Origin: Sporosalibacterium faouarense
GTDB taxonomy: Bacteria > Bacillota > Clostridia > Tissierellales > VENL01
Assembly: GCF_016765695.1 (NCBI RefSeq)
Contig: NZ_JAETGO010000004.1
Coordinates: 1-61,019, forward strand
Direction: 5' to 3'
Length of the DNA stretch: 61,019 nt
This document shows, one piece after another, positions 51,958-60,964 of this stretch (position 1 is its first letter; the number at the start of each line of letters is the position of its first letter). The notes under the pieces were generated by a model. It was not told where the DNA came from, did not search any database, and worked only from the letters and a program-made list of their open reading frames with translations. A program made the position numbers and the translations under genes.

Positions 51958-52016
51958 ATAAACTCAATATCCCCTTATAATAAAGATAACAATAAATATT
52001 AAAGGGGTGCTAAGAA

Positions 52017-52793
52017 ATGGCGATAAGAGAAATTGTTAAAATAAATGAAGAAAAATGTAACGGATGCGGATTATGTGTACCAGGTTGTGCAGAAGGGGCT
52101 ATTAAGATAGTAGACGGAAAGGCTAAACTAATTGCAGATAATCTTTGTGATGGAATTGGAAACTGTATAGGACATTGCCCTCAGGATGCTATTGAGGTTA
52201 TCAGAAGGGAAGCAGATGAATTTGATGAAGAGGCTGTTGATAAACATTTAAGTTCTACAAAGAAAAAGGCTCAACCAGCTAATACAGGCGTACAAAAAAT
52301 GGGTCATGGCGGTCATGGACATGGTGGACATAACGGAGGATGCCCAGGTAGTAGAGCAATGTCTATAAATAGAACTAGCAATAAGCAAGGATCAACAGTA
52401 TCATCGGAAGACATAGAGGTAAAAATTAAACCTCAACTAAATCAATGGCCAGTGCAATTAAAACTTGTACCAGAGTCAGCACCATATTTAGATGGTAGAG
52501 ACTTACTTGTAACTGCCGATTGTGTACCATTTGCTTATCCTAACTATCATTTAGATTTACTTAAAGGTAAATCAGTAGTTATAGGGTGTCCAAAGCTAGA
52601 TGATGTACAATTTTATATTGAAAAACTAACTAATATGCTTAAAATAAATGATATAAAAAATGTCACCGTTGCCCATATGGAAGTTCCATGTTGTAGTGGA
52701 ATAGTAATGGCAGTAGATGAAGCGGTAAAGAGATCTGGAAAAGATATAAATGTTGAGAAAGTTAAGATAAAAATAAATGGAGAAAGAGAATAG
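52017..52793 (+). CDS. Two-cluster 4Fe-4S protein with histidine/glycine-rich linker
   Basis: The 258 residues have an N-terminal ferredoxin domain (CNGCGLCVPGC at about 14-24 and a second cluster C-x5-C-x3-CP, about 43-55), a linker with MGHGGHGHGGHNGGCPGSR (about 96-114) and a C-terminal domain (about 150-250) with conserved cysteines in TADCVPFAYPNYH, VIGCPKLDD and VPCCSGIVMAVDEA. The layout is common in anaerobic Firmicutes and is annotated simply as a 4Fe-4S binding protein. It may sense or relay redox state, and the linker may bind metal. AAAGGGGTG precedes the ATG; CRP/FNR-like sites lie upstream. Confidence 0.8.
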   Translation: MAIREIVKINEEKCNGCGLCVPGCAEGAIKIVDGKAKLIADNLCDGIGNCIGHCPQDAIEVIRREADEFDEEAVDKHLSSTKKKAQPANTGVQKMGHGGHGHGGHNGGCPGSRAMSINRTSNKQGSTVSSEDIEVKIKPQLNQWPVQLKLVPESAPYLDGRDLLVTADCVPFAYPNYHLDLLKGKSVVIGCPKLDDVQFYIEKLTNMLKINDIKNVTVAHMEVPCCSGIVMAVDEAVKRSGKDINVEKVKIKINGERE

Positions 52794-52807
52794 TATTATA
52801 GCAAATC

Positions 52808-52836
52808 GACTCAAGGAAAGCCTTGGGTCTTTTTTT
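52808..52836 (+). terminator. Intrinsic terminator
   Basis: GACTCAAGG (52808-52816) pairs with CCTTGGGTC (52821-52829), loop AAAG, followed by seven T. Confidence 0.85.
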
Positions 52837-53034
52837 ATGCCATTTATTAGTTGACTTTTTTCCGAATCAATTAGAAGAAATATGCCATAGAAACATACAT
52901 GAAATGGATAAATAACTTATATAAATGTAATAAAGATAAAAATTGGAGAATACATTTTTTAATACAAGCTAAAAAAATAGTTCATAATTTCCTAATTATG
53001 GTATTAAAAAACTAAAAAGATAAGGATGGTAGAT

Positions 53035-55155
53035 GTGGAGTTAAATCAAAGAAAAATTGATATACTTCAAAAGCTAAGAAGACGTAAAGATTTTATTAAG
53101 GTAGAAGACCTTGCTAAAGAATATAAGGTGACTAACAGGACAATAAGATATGACTTAGATAAGATAGAGGAATTTTTAGTCAAGAATGGCTTTCACTACT
53201 TACAAAAGGAACATAAAAAAGGTGTAAAGCTATCTAAATCTAAAAGGATAGAGGAATTTATAGATAAGTTTATTAATTCGAAAACTCCTTATAGATATTT
53301 TTATTCAAAGGATGAGAGATTTAAAGTGATGATAGTTAAATTATTACAGTCTAGTGATCCCTTAAGTATAAGTTATTTTGAAAAGCTTTTATACATATCA
53401 AGAAATACAGTGTTGAAGGAATTAGATTTAATAGAGATGTGGCTAAAAAACAGAGGACTAGAGTTAATTAGAAAACCTAGAGTTGGAATCTTTATAGATG
53501 GAGAGGAAATAAACAAAAGAAAGGCTATTATAGAAGTGACAAGTGAAAGCATTTCTATAGAAGATATATATAGCTATATAAATCAGAAAATGGCCCAGAA
53601 CAAAATTAATAGTCTACAATTCGATGTACTTTTTTCAGAAATAGATATTAATTTTTTAAATGATTTAATTCTATATTCAGAAATTCAGCTAAAAAGGGAA
53701 TTTAGTGATAGAGCCTACAGTAATCTTTTAACCCATTTAGCCCTTATGATTAAGAGGATATTATTGCAAAAGCATATATATTTGCCTGATTTGAATGAGG
53801 AATCACTAGAGGAATCAAAGGAATATTTTGTAGCTAAGGAGATTATTAAAAGAATTGAAGGAAAATACAAGATAGAGGTACCAGAGGTTGAAATATATTA
53901 TATATCAATACATTTGCTTGGAGCTAAAACTCTTAAATACAACGGAGTTCTGGAAGACGATCTATATGAAGTAGCGAAAAAGATGACAGAGGGAATTGAA
54001 GAAATATATAATGTGTCTTTTGAAAATAAGAACAAAATAATTATAGGATTGGTAGTACACTTGAGACCAGCTATATATAGAATTAAATACAATCTTAAAC
54101 TCTCTAATCCTCTCTATAATGAAATTATTAATAATTATAGAGATTTATTTCTAAATACTAAATTAGTTATTAGAAATCTAGAAAAATACATTGGTACAAA
54201 AATTAGTAATCAAGAAATAGCTTATATAACATTACATTTTGGAGCAGCTCTAGAGTATGCTAGTGAAAGCAAAGTCAATAGAACCAGAGTAATTGTAGTT
54301 TGTGGCACAGGAATTGGAACTTCCAATATGATTGCCTCTCAGTTAGAAAAGGAATTTGATATTGAGATAGTCGATACAGTATCTAGTAGAAATATTAAAG
54401 AGATTGAAAAAAGCAAATATGATTTGATTATTAGTACTGTTGATATACCTGAGATTGAAGGCAACACATTTATTAAGATTAGTCCCCTATTGCTCAAGGG
54501 TGATTATGAGAAGCTAAAAAGCACCTTAGTATCTAAAAGTAACTTTAGCAATCATTATGATGACACTTTAATAAATAGATTACTCAGAGTAGTTGAAAAA
54601 TACTGTGACATTAAAGACAGATTACAATTAGAATATGAGTTTATGTATGAATTGAAGGCTAGTAAGCATGAAATACATCAGAAGGGAAAGGTTTATATGC
54701 TAAATGATTTATTGAAAAGAGATGTAATCAATCTTAATGTATCCTGTAATGACTGGAAGCAAGCAATTGATAAGTCTACTCATCTATTAATAGCAAAAGG
54801 ATATATAGAAGAGTCATATAGAGAAGCTATATATGACAATTTTAAAGAAATGGGACCTTATATGGTGGTAGGACCTGGAATAGTTCTGGCTCATGCTAGA
54901 CCTGAAAACGGTGTCAATAAACTTTGTATGAGCTTAATTACATTAAAGGAGCCGGTGGACTTTGGACATAAAGAAAATGATCCCATAAAGCTAGTTATTA
55001 CATTTGCAGCCCAGGATAATGAAAGTCATTTAAAGGCCTTATCTCAATTGATGGAGCTCCTGATGAACACTGAGGATTTAGAAACAATTATGAACTGTAA
55101 AGATAAAGAAAGAGTACTATCTATAATCAGAAAATATTCCAGTAATAGTGAATAA
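53035..55155 (+). CDS. BglG/MtlR-type PTS regulator with PRD, EIIB and EIIA domains
   Basis: The 706-residue transcription activator has an N-terminal HTH (about 1-60), a second winged helix (about 90-150), two PTS regulation domains (about 170-390) with phosphorylatable histidines in NLLTHLALMIKR, YISIHLLGAKT, VVHLRPAIYRI and YITLHFGAALE, an EIIB-like domain with Cys423 (VVCGTGIGTSN) and a C-terminal EIIA domain with His620 (LAHARPENGV). Such regulators are phosphorylated by HPr and the cognate transporter and thus report sugar supply. GTG at 53035 follows AAGGAT; the ATG at 53026 overlaps it. The ascorbate-type EIIB and EIIC genes follow, and no separate EIIA gene exists in the cluster, so the EIIA domain may also supply phosphate to EIIB. 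Confidence 0.9.
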   Translation: MELNQRKIDILQKLRRRKDFIKVEDLAKEYKVTNRTIRYDLDKIEEFLVKNGFHYLQKEHKKGVKLSKSKRIEEFIDKFINSKTPYRYFYSKDERFKVMIVKLLQSSDPLSISYFEKLLYISRNTVLKELDLIEMWLKNRGLELIRKPRVGIFIDGEEINKRKAIIEVTSESISIEDIYSYINQKMAQNKINSLQFDVLFSEIDINFLNDLILYSEIQLKREFSDRAYSNLLTHLALMIKRILLQKHIYLPDLNEESLEESKEYFVAKEIIKRIEGKYKIEVPEVEIYYISIHLLGAKTLKYNGVLEDDLYEVAKKMTEGIEEIYNVSFENKNKIIIGLVVHLRPAIYRIKYNLKLSNPLYNEIINNYRDLFLNTKLVIRNLEKYIGTKISNQEIAYITLHFGAALEYASESKVNRTRVIVVCGTGIGTSNMIASQLEKEFDIEIVDTVSSRNIKEIEKSKYDLIISTVDIPEIEGNTFIKISPLLLKGDYEKLKSTLVSKSNFSNHYDDTLINRLLRVVEKYCDIKDRLQLEYEFMYELKASKHEIHQKGKVYMLNDLLKRDVINLNVSCNDWKQAIDKSTHLLIAKGYIEESYREAIYDNFKEMGPYMVVGPGIVLAHARPENGVNKLCMSLITLKEPVDFGHKENDPIKLVITFAAQDNESHLKALSQLMELLMNTEDLETIMNCKDKERVLSIIRKYSSNSE

Positions 55156-55190
55156 TTATGCAGAAATAAATGTGGAAAGGGGGAAATACA

Positions 55191-55472
55191 GTGAAAATAC
55201 TTGTAGCTTGTGGTAGTGGACTAGGTAGTAGCTTTATGATTGAAATGAACATAAGGAAGATTATTAAAGAGCTAGGTGTGGAGGCAGAAGTAAGCCATAC
55301 AGATTTAAGCACTGCAAAAAGTGAAAAAGCGGATATTTATGTGGGAACTAGGGATATTGCTGACCAGCTAATAGGATTAGGAGGAGAGGTTATATCGCTA
55401 AAAAGTATGATAGACTTTGATGAACTAAAGGATAAGCTAAAGAGTGGTTTAGGGAAAAAGGGACTTATATAA
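55191..55472 (+). CDS. ulaB: PTS ascorbate-type EIIB component
   Basis: The 93-residue protein begins KILVACGSGLGSSFMIEMN, the UlaB/SgaB-type EIIB phosphocysteine loop with Cys7, and ends in a lysine-rich tail. It accepts phosphate from EIIA and passes it to the substrate in EIIC. GTG at 55191 follows AAAGGGGGAA; upstream frame codons lack a site. It is 35 bases downstream of the regulator gene and 23 bases before EIIC. Substrate class is by homology: ascorbate or a related sugar acid or pentose derivative. Confidence 0.88.
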   Translation: MKILVACGSGLGSSFMIEMNIRKIIKELGVEAEVSHTDLSTAKSEKADIYVGTRDIADQLIGLGGEVISLKSMIDFDELKDKLKSGLGKKGLI

Positions 55473-55495
55473 AAATAATAAAGGGGGAGTGTTAA

Positions 55496-56755
55496 ATGTT
55501 AGATTTAATTCTTGACATTCTTAGTGTGCCTGCAATTTTAGTAGGTTTAATCGCATTAATAGGTCTAGTAGTTCAGAAGAAGCCATCATCAGATGTTTTT
55601 AAAGGAACTATAAAAACAATATTAGGTTTTTTAGTTCTTAGTGGAGGTGCTGCTATAGCAGTTGATGCTTTGGGACATTTTGGAGTTATGTTCCAAGAGG
55701 CATTCAATGTTCAAGGGGTTGTACCTCACAATGAAGCGGTTGTAGCAATGGCATTGGAAAAATTCGGAACCAGTACAGCACTTATTATGGCTTTTGGTAT
55801 GTTAGCGAATATTTTAATTGCAAGATTTACAAAGTTAAAATATATATTCTTAACAGGACATCATACACTTTATATGGCTTGTATGATAGCTGTAATATTA
55901 GTAGTTGGTGGACTTGAAGGAACTGTATTAATTATCGTAGGTTCTATATTATTAGGTCTTGTAATGGCATTATTCCCAGCGATAGCCCATCCAACGATGA
56001 AAAAAATCACTGGAACAGATGATGTGGCCTTTGGTCACTTTGGAACAGTAGGGTATGTGCTTTCAGCTTGGGTTGGTAAATTAGTAGGTAAGAACTCTAA
56101 GTCAACGGAAGAAATGAAGTTCCCTAAGGGCTTAGGTTTCTTAAGAGATAGCTCAGTGGCAGTTGCCATAGTTATGGGACTTTTCTACATTGTAGTAGCT
56201 ATAGCTAGTGGAAAAACATTTGTTGAAGAGTTAAGTGATGGTCAAAACTTTATTATTTTTGCCATTATTCAAGCAATTACCTTTGCCGGTGGAGTTTATA
56301 TAATTCTAGCAGGTGTAAGGTTAATATTAGCCGAAATAATTCCTGCATTTAAAGGTATATCAGAAAAAATAGTACCCGATGCTAAGCCAGCACTGGATTG
56401 TCCAGTAGTATTCCCTTATGCACCTAATGCTGTCCTTATTGGATTTTTATCAAGTTTTCTTGGTGGAATAGTTGGTATGCTTGTTCTTATAGGGATGAAA
56501 GCAACAATAATTCTTCCAGGTGTTGTTCCTCATTTCTTCTGTGGAGCAACTGCAGGGGTATTCGGTAACGCTACAGGTGGTAAGCGAGGAGCATTTTTAG
56601 GAGCATTTGCCCATGGATTACTTATAACATTCTTACCAGTACTATTAATGCCAGTATTAGGAGACCTGGGATTTGCTAATACAACATTCAGTGATGCCGA
56701 TTTTGGTGTAGTAGGTATAATCCTAGGAAATATCATTAAAATTTTTGTTCATTAA
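55496..56755 (+). CDS. ulaA: PTS ascorbate-type EIIC transporter (UlaA/SgaT family)
   Basis: The 419-residue protein has about ten membrane helices and UlaA-family landmarks: VGLIALIGLVVQKK (about 17-30) near the N-terminus, LTGHHTLYMACM (about 120-131), DDVAFGHFGTVGY (about 174-186) and a late VPHFFCGATAGVFGNATGG (about 344-362). Length is close to or slightly below the E. coli protein (465). It binds and moves the substrate that EIIB phosphorylates. GGGGGAG precedes the ATG. A terminator separates it from the transketolase genes. Confidence 0.9.
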   Translation: MLDLILDILSVPAILVGLIALIGLVVQKKPSSDVFKGTIKTILGFLVLSGGAAIAVDALGHFGVMFQEAFNVQGVVPHNEAVVAMALEKFGTSTALIMAFGMLANILIARFTKLKYIFLTGHHTLYMACMIAVILVVGGLEGTVLIIVGSILLGLVMALFPAIAHPTMKKITGTDDVAFGHFGTVGYVLSAWVGKLVGKNSKSTEEMKFPKGLGFLRDSSVAVAIVMGLFYIVVAIASGKTFVEELSDGQNFIIFAIIQAITFAGGVYIILAGVRLILAEIIPAFKGISEKIVPDAKPALDCPVVFPYAPNAVLIGFLSSFLGGIVGMLVLIGMKATIILPGVVPHFFCGATAGVFGNATGGKRGAFLGAFAHGLLITFLPVLLMPVLGDLGFANTTFSDADFGVVGIILGNIIKIFVH

Positions 56756-56762
56756 ATAGCTT

Positions 56763-56791
56763 AAAGGGTAGATTCTTATCTACCCTTTTTA
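56763..56791 (+). terminator. Intrinsic terminator after EIIC
   Basis: AAAGGGTAGAT (56763-56773) pairs perfectly with ATCTACCCTTT (56778-56788), followed by T. Read-through to the transketolase genes is possible. Confidence 0.75.
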
Positions 56792-56917
56792 AATAGAGGA
56801 GAGATAAAAGAGGTGTATAGTAAGCTAAAGAAATTCTTATTATTTGAGTATATTCTGAAATGAGAGAAAGCAAACGTATATATCATATATATATAAATGA
56901 AATAAGAATGGAGGGGT

Positions 56918-57757
56918 ATGATGAAGTGTAATGAGATTAAAGAGTTAAAAAAAGTAGCTCTGTCAGTTAGAAGGGACTGTATAGAAGTTCAAAAGTTAGT
57001 TGGATCAGGACATCTAGGAGGATCTTTTTCAGTGGTCGAGCTATTGACCTATCTTTACTTCAGTAGAATGGATATTGATCCTAAAATGCCACTGAAGAAA
57101 AATAGAGATGTATTAATACTTAGTAAAGGTCATGCATCTTTAGCATATTATAGTATTCTTGCTAGAAGAGGTTTCTTTCCATTGGATGAACTAAAGACAT
57201 ATAGAAAGATAAACTCTAGGCTTCAAGGACATACACATATTGATGAACCACCAGGAGTTGAATGTAGTACTGGTTCTTTAGGTCAAGGATTATCCTATGG
57301 AATAGGTGTGGCTCTTGGATACAAAAAGGCCAATCTAGATAATAAGGTCTATGTTATCCTTGGAGATGGGGAAATTCAAGAGGGGCAGATATGGGAAGGA
57401 ATTATGCTACAAGGAAAGCTTCAGATGGATAACTTAATAACAATAATTGATAATAATAAAATACAACTAGATGACACTTGTGAAAATATTATGGGATATT
57501 ATAATCTAAAGGCTGTATTGCAAGGTTTTAACCACAATGTTATTGAGATAGATGGTAATAATTTTGAAGAGATCCACAAAGCAATTAATCAAATACAAGA
57601 AAATAAATCTAATATTATTATTGCTAATACTGTGAAAGGAAAAGGTGTATCATTTATGGAAAATGTAGTTGCTTGGCATGCTAAGAAGTTAGATGATGAA
57701 GAATACAATCTTTCTCTTAATGAATTAGATAATAGGGAGGTGCATCTAGATGAATAG
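56918..57757 (+). CDS. Transketolase, N-terminal (thiamine diphosphate-binding) subunit
   Basis: The 279-residue protein corresponds to the first half of transketolase: GSGHLGGSFSVVELLTYLYF (about 29-48), SKGHASLAYYSILARRG (about 70-86) and the TPP-binding GDGEIQEGQIWE (about 147-158). Split transketolases are normal in many anaerobes and archaea, so this is not a frameshift: the second half starts at its own ATG and ribosome site eight bases before this gene ends. Linked to an ascorbate-type PTS, it probably serves pentose phosphate metabolism of the imported sugar. Confidence 0.92.
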   Translation: MMKCNEIKELKKVALSVRRDCIEVQKLVGSGHLGGSFSVVELLTYLYFSRMDIDPKMPLKKNRDVLILSKGHASLAYYSILARRGFFPLDELKTYRKINSRLQGHTHIDEPPGVECSTGSLGQGLSYGIGVALGYKKANLDNKVYVILGDGEIQEGQIWEGIMLQGKLQMDNLITIIDNNKIQLDDTCENIMGYYNLKAVLQGFNHNVIEIDGNNFEEIHKAINQIQENKSNIIIANTVKGKGVSFMENVVAWHAKKLDDEEYNLSLNELDNREVHLDE

Positions 57758-58682
57758 CATGAAAGCACCTAGAGATGCATATGGTGAAATATTATTAGAG
57801 CTAGGGTCAGAAAATGAAAGAGTCTTTGTTTTAACAGCAGATTTAGCCTCATCAACTAAAACAGGATTATTTGCAAAGCAATTTCCAGATAGATTTTTAA
57901 ACGTAGGTATTGCTGAGCAGGATATGGTAGGGATAGCAGCAGGGTTATCTAGGGCAGGATTTGTACCAGTGTTTAGTACCTTTGCTTGTTTTGCACCGGG
58001 GCGTACCTATGATCAGATACGGCAATCTATTGCATATTCTAATGCTAATGTGAAAATTATATCCACTCATCCAGGCTTAAGTATTGGTATGGATGGTGCT
58101 ATACATCAGAGTTTAGATGATATTGCATTGACTAGGGAGTTACCTAATATGGTAGTATTAGCTCCATCTGATGAAATTGAGACTAGAGAAGCAGTGAAAA
58201 GTGCGATAGAGCATGAAGGACCAGTATATGTAAGGGTAGGAAGAAAGGAATGTCCTAAACTCTTAGATTCTAAATACAAATTTCAAATTGGAAAGGGATA
58301 TATTTTAAGAGAAGGCAAGGATATAACTCTTATAGGACATGGGTCCATGGTATCAGCAATAAATGAGGCTGCTGGTATTTTGGAGAGAGAAGGAATAAGT
58401 TCTAGAGTTATTTCTATGGCAAGTATAAAGCCAATAGACAGAGAATTGATTATAGAGTCTGCAAAAAAAACTAAAGGAATAGTAACTGCAGAGGACCATT
58501 TCCTATATGGAGGATTATATAGTGCAGTTTGTGAAGTAGTTTCGAGTGAATATCCTTGTATAGTTAAAGGAATAGCTGTTAATGATACTTTTGGAGAATC
58601 AGGCAAGCCAGAGGAATTATATACTAAGTATGGGTTGACAAAGGAACACATTATTAAGAAAGTATTTGAAATACTAGATTGA
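57750..58682 (+). CDS. Transketolase, C-terminal (pyrimidine-binding) subunit
   Basis: The 310 residues match the second half of transketolase: RDAYGEILLEL (about 7-17), FLNVGIAEQDMVGIAAGLSR (about 49-68), with the catalytic Glu of IAEQ, and FSTFACFAPGRTYDQIRQSI (about 74-93). It pairs with the upstream subunit, from which it is translated through an eight-base overlap. GGGAGG precedes the ATG. Confidence 0.92.
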   Translation: MNSMKAPRDAYGEILLELGSENERVFVLTADLASSTKTGLFAKQFPDRFLNVGIAEQDMVGIAAGLSRAGFVPVFSTFACFAPGRTYDQIRQSIAYSNANVKIISTHPGLSIGMDGAIHQSLDDIALTRELPNMVVLAPSDEIETREAVKSAIEHEGPVYVRVGRKECPKLLDSKYKFQIGKGYILREGKDITLIGHGSMVSAINEAAGILEREGISSRVISMASIKPIDRELIIESAKKTKGIVTAEDHFLYGGLYSAVCEVVSSEYPCIVKGIAVNDTFGESGKPEELYTKYGLTKEHIIKKVFEILD

Positions 58683-59049
58683 AAATAAGACTTTAAATAG
58701 AGCAATAAAGTAACGAAAGAGTAGATAAATACTTAAATATAGAAGCTTTAATTTTCGTAAAAATCCAACTTATAATTGTTTTTTGTAAATAATAAAATTA
58801 AATCTTTTATAAATTGTAACAAAAAGGGCTTAAGTTTTTGTAACTTAAGTCCTTTTTGATTGCTTTTTATTCTAATTGTGTTAGAATAAAGGATAGTGTG
58901 TATTATCGTAATTACTAGAAGTTAATCGAATTTTTACAGTTTATATATAGCAAGAAGTCAATTTATAGTATAATATATTCTAAAACCAGTTATAAAGTAG
59001 ACCGATTAGTGTAATTATAAACAAATATAATAAAAAAGGTAGGAGAAAA
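58683..59049. other. Intergenic region between transketolase and typA
   Basis: It contains an intrinsic terminator (58821-58857) and a TATAAT (58969-58974) that probably belongs to the typA promoter, though no good -35 is seen. No further gene, repeat or RNA is recognised. Confidence 0.6.
58821..58857 (+). terminator. Intrinsic terminator after the transketolase genes
   Basis: AAAAAGGGCTTAAGTT pairs with AACTTAAGTCCTTTTT (one G-T pair), loop TTTGT, ending in five T. Confidence 0.85.
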
Positions 59050-60870
59050 ATGAAAACAAAGAGAAACGATATCCGTAATATAGCAATAATTGCCCATGTT
59101 GATCATGGAAAAACAACACTAGTAGATCAGCTCTTAAGGCAAAGTGGTACTTTTAGAGAGAATCAAGTTGTTAGAGAAAGAGTAATGGATTCCAATGACA
59201 TAGAGAGAGAACGTGGAATTACAATACTTTCTAAAAACACTTCTGTTCACTATAATGATACAAAGATAAATATTATAGATACACCGGGCCATGCTGACTT
59301 CGGTGGAGAAGTCGAGCGCGTTCTAAAAATGGTTAATGGAGTAGTGCTAGTAGTAGATGCATTCGAAGGACCAATGCCTCAAACAAAATTTGTTCTAAGA
59401 AGAACACTAGAGCTTAATTTACCAGTTATAGTATGTATAAATAAAATAGATAGACCAGAGGCTAGGGCAGAAGCTGTTGTAGATGAAGTATTAGACTTAT
59501 TTATTGAATTAGGAGCAGGGGAAGATCAATTAGACTGCCCATTTGTTTATGCTTCGGCTAAGGAAGGAACTGCATCCCTTGACAGTGAGAAACAGGATGA
59601 AAACATGAAGTCTCTATTTGAAACTGTTATAGAATTTATTCCAGCTCCTGAGGGAGATGAAGAAGAGCCACTTCAAGTTCTAATATCTACTATTGACTAT
59701 AGTGAATATGTAGGTCGTATAGGAATTGGTAAGGTTGAAAGAGGAAGTATAAAGGTTAATGATAATACAGTTATAGTAAATGAGCACCATCCAGAAAAAA
59801 CTCAAAAAGTTAAAATAACTAATATATATGAATTTGAAGGATTGGAAAGAGTTAAGGTAGATGAAGCTAAGGTAGGAAGCATTATTGCTGTAACAGGAGT
59901 AGAAGGGATTCATATTGGAGATACAATTTGTGACCCTGAACATCCAGAGCCATTATCATTTGTTCAGATATCTGAACCAACATTATCTATGAGGTTCTCT
60001 GTAAATACAAGTCCTTTAGCTGGACGTGAAGGTGACTATGTAACTTCAAGACAGATTAGAGATAGATTGTTTAAAGAGTTAAATACAGATGTAAGCTTAA
60101 AGGTAGAAGAAACTGAGTCTCCCGATTCATTTAAAGTGTCAGGCAGAGGAGAATTACATTTATCTATACTTATAGAAAACATGAGAAGAGAAGGATATGA
60201 GTTCCAAGTTTCTAAGCCAGAAGTACTTTATAAAAATATTGATGGCAAGAAATATGAGCCTATGGAAAAAGTTACAATAGATGTTCCAGAGGAGTTCATG
60301 GGAGCAGTAATAGAGAAGCTTGGTACACGTAAAGGTGAAATGGTGAATATGGGTCAATCCAATGGTGGATATACTCGTCTTGAATTTTCAATTCCAGCAA
60401 GAGGTTTAATAGGATACCGTTCAGAGTTTATGACTGATACTAAGGGTAATGGAATATTGAACTCTATATTTGATGGATATGAACCATTTAAAGGTGAAAT
60501 ACCTAGACGTTCCTATGGTTCTTTAATTGCTTTTGAAAAAGGTAATGCCACAACTTATGGACTTTATAACGCTCAGGATAGAGGAAGTTTATTTATAACT
60601 CCTAATACTGAGGTGTATTCAGGAATGGTAGTTGGTATGAATCCTAAAGGATTAGATATGGAAATCAATGTTTGTAAGAAAAAACAGGTTTCAAATGTAA
60701 GAGCAGCAGGAAAAGACGAAGCCTTAAGACTTACACCACCAATTGAAATGAGTCTAGAAGATTGCTTAGAGTTTATAGAAAATGATGAGATTGTAGAAAT
60801 AACTCCTAAGAACTTAAGATTGAGAAAAAGTATTTTAGATAAACAAGCAAGGATGAGAGCTAATAGATAG
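59050..60870 (+). CDS. typA: Translational GTPase TypA/BipA
   Basis: The 606-residue ribosome-associated GTPase has G1 AHVDHGKTT (about 14-22), RGITI (about 57-61), [11 protein letters not shown] (about 77-87) and [11 protein letters not shown] (about 131-141), then EF-Tu-like domain II, EF-G-like domains III and V and the BipA C-terminal domain. Length is standard (about 607). TypA assists ribosome assembly and translation under stress and cold. GGTAGGAG precedes the ATG. A single-gene unit closed by a terminator, at whose T tract a group II intron begins. Confidence 0.96.
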   Translation: MKTKRNDIRNIAIIAHVDHGKTTLVDQLLRQSGTFRENQVVRERVMDSNDIERERGITILSKNTSVHYNDTKINIIDTPGHADFGGEVERVLKMVNGVVLVVDAFEGPMPQTKFVLRRTLELNLPVIVCINKIDRPEARAEAVVDEVLDLFIELGAGEDQLDCPFVYASAKEGTASLDSEKQDENMKSLFETVIEFIPAPEGDEEEPLQVLISTIDYSEYVGRIGIGKVERGSIKVNDNTVIVNEHHPEKTQKVKITNIYEFEGLERVKVDEAKVGSIIAVTGVEGIHIGDTICDPEHPEPLSFVQISEPTLSMRFSVNTSPLAGREGDYVTSRQIRDRLFKELNTDVSLKVEETESPDSFKVSGRGELHLSILIENMRREGYEFQVSKPEVLYKNIDGKKYEPMEKVTIDVPEEFMGAVIEKLGTRKGEMVNMGQSNGGYTRLEFSIPARGLIGYRSEFMTDTKGNGILNSIFDGYEPFKGEIPRRSYGSLIAFEKGNATTYGLYNAQDRGSLFITPNTEVYSGMVVGMNPKGLDMEINVCKKKQVSNVRAAGKDEALRLTPPIEMSLEDCLEFIENDEIVEITPKNLRLRKSILDKQARMRANR

Positions 60871-60930
60871 AGTGTTAATATATACAATTACAAACTGAGA
60901 AATAAAGATGATCGATAGATATTGATGATA

Positions 60931-60963
60931 AAGAGTTATGGTTAAATCCATAGCTCTTTTTTT
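60931..60963 (+). terminator. Intrinsic terminator after typA
   Basis: AAGAGTTATGG (60931-60941) pairs with CCATAGCTCTT (60948-60958, one G-T pair), loop TTAAAT, followed by T. Confidence 0.88.
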
Positions 60964-60964
60964 G

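Noticed and set aside
56845-56900. Catabolite-responsive (cre) site before the transketolase genes
   Set aside because: GAGAAAGCAAACGTA has only a partial match to the cre palindrome and no symmetry.
56918-58682. Split transketolase as a frameshifted single gene
   Set aside because: Each half has its own ribosome site and start, the break falls at the natural domain boundary, and split transketolases are normal in anaerobes.
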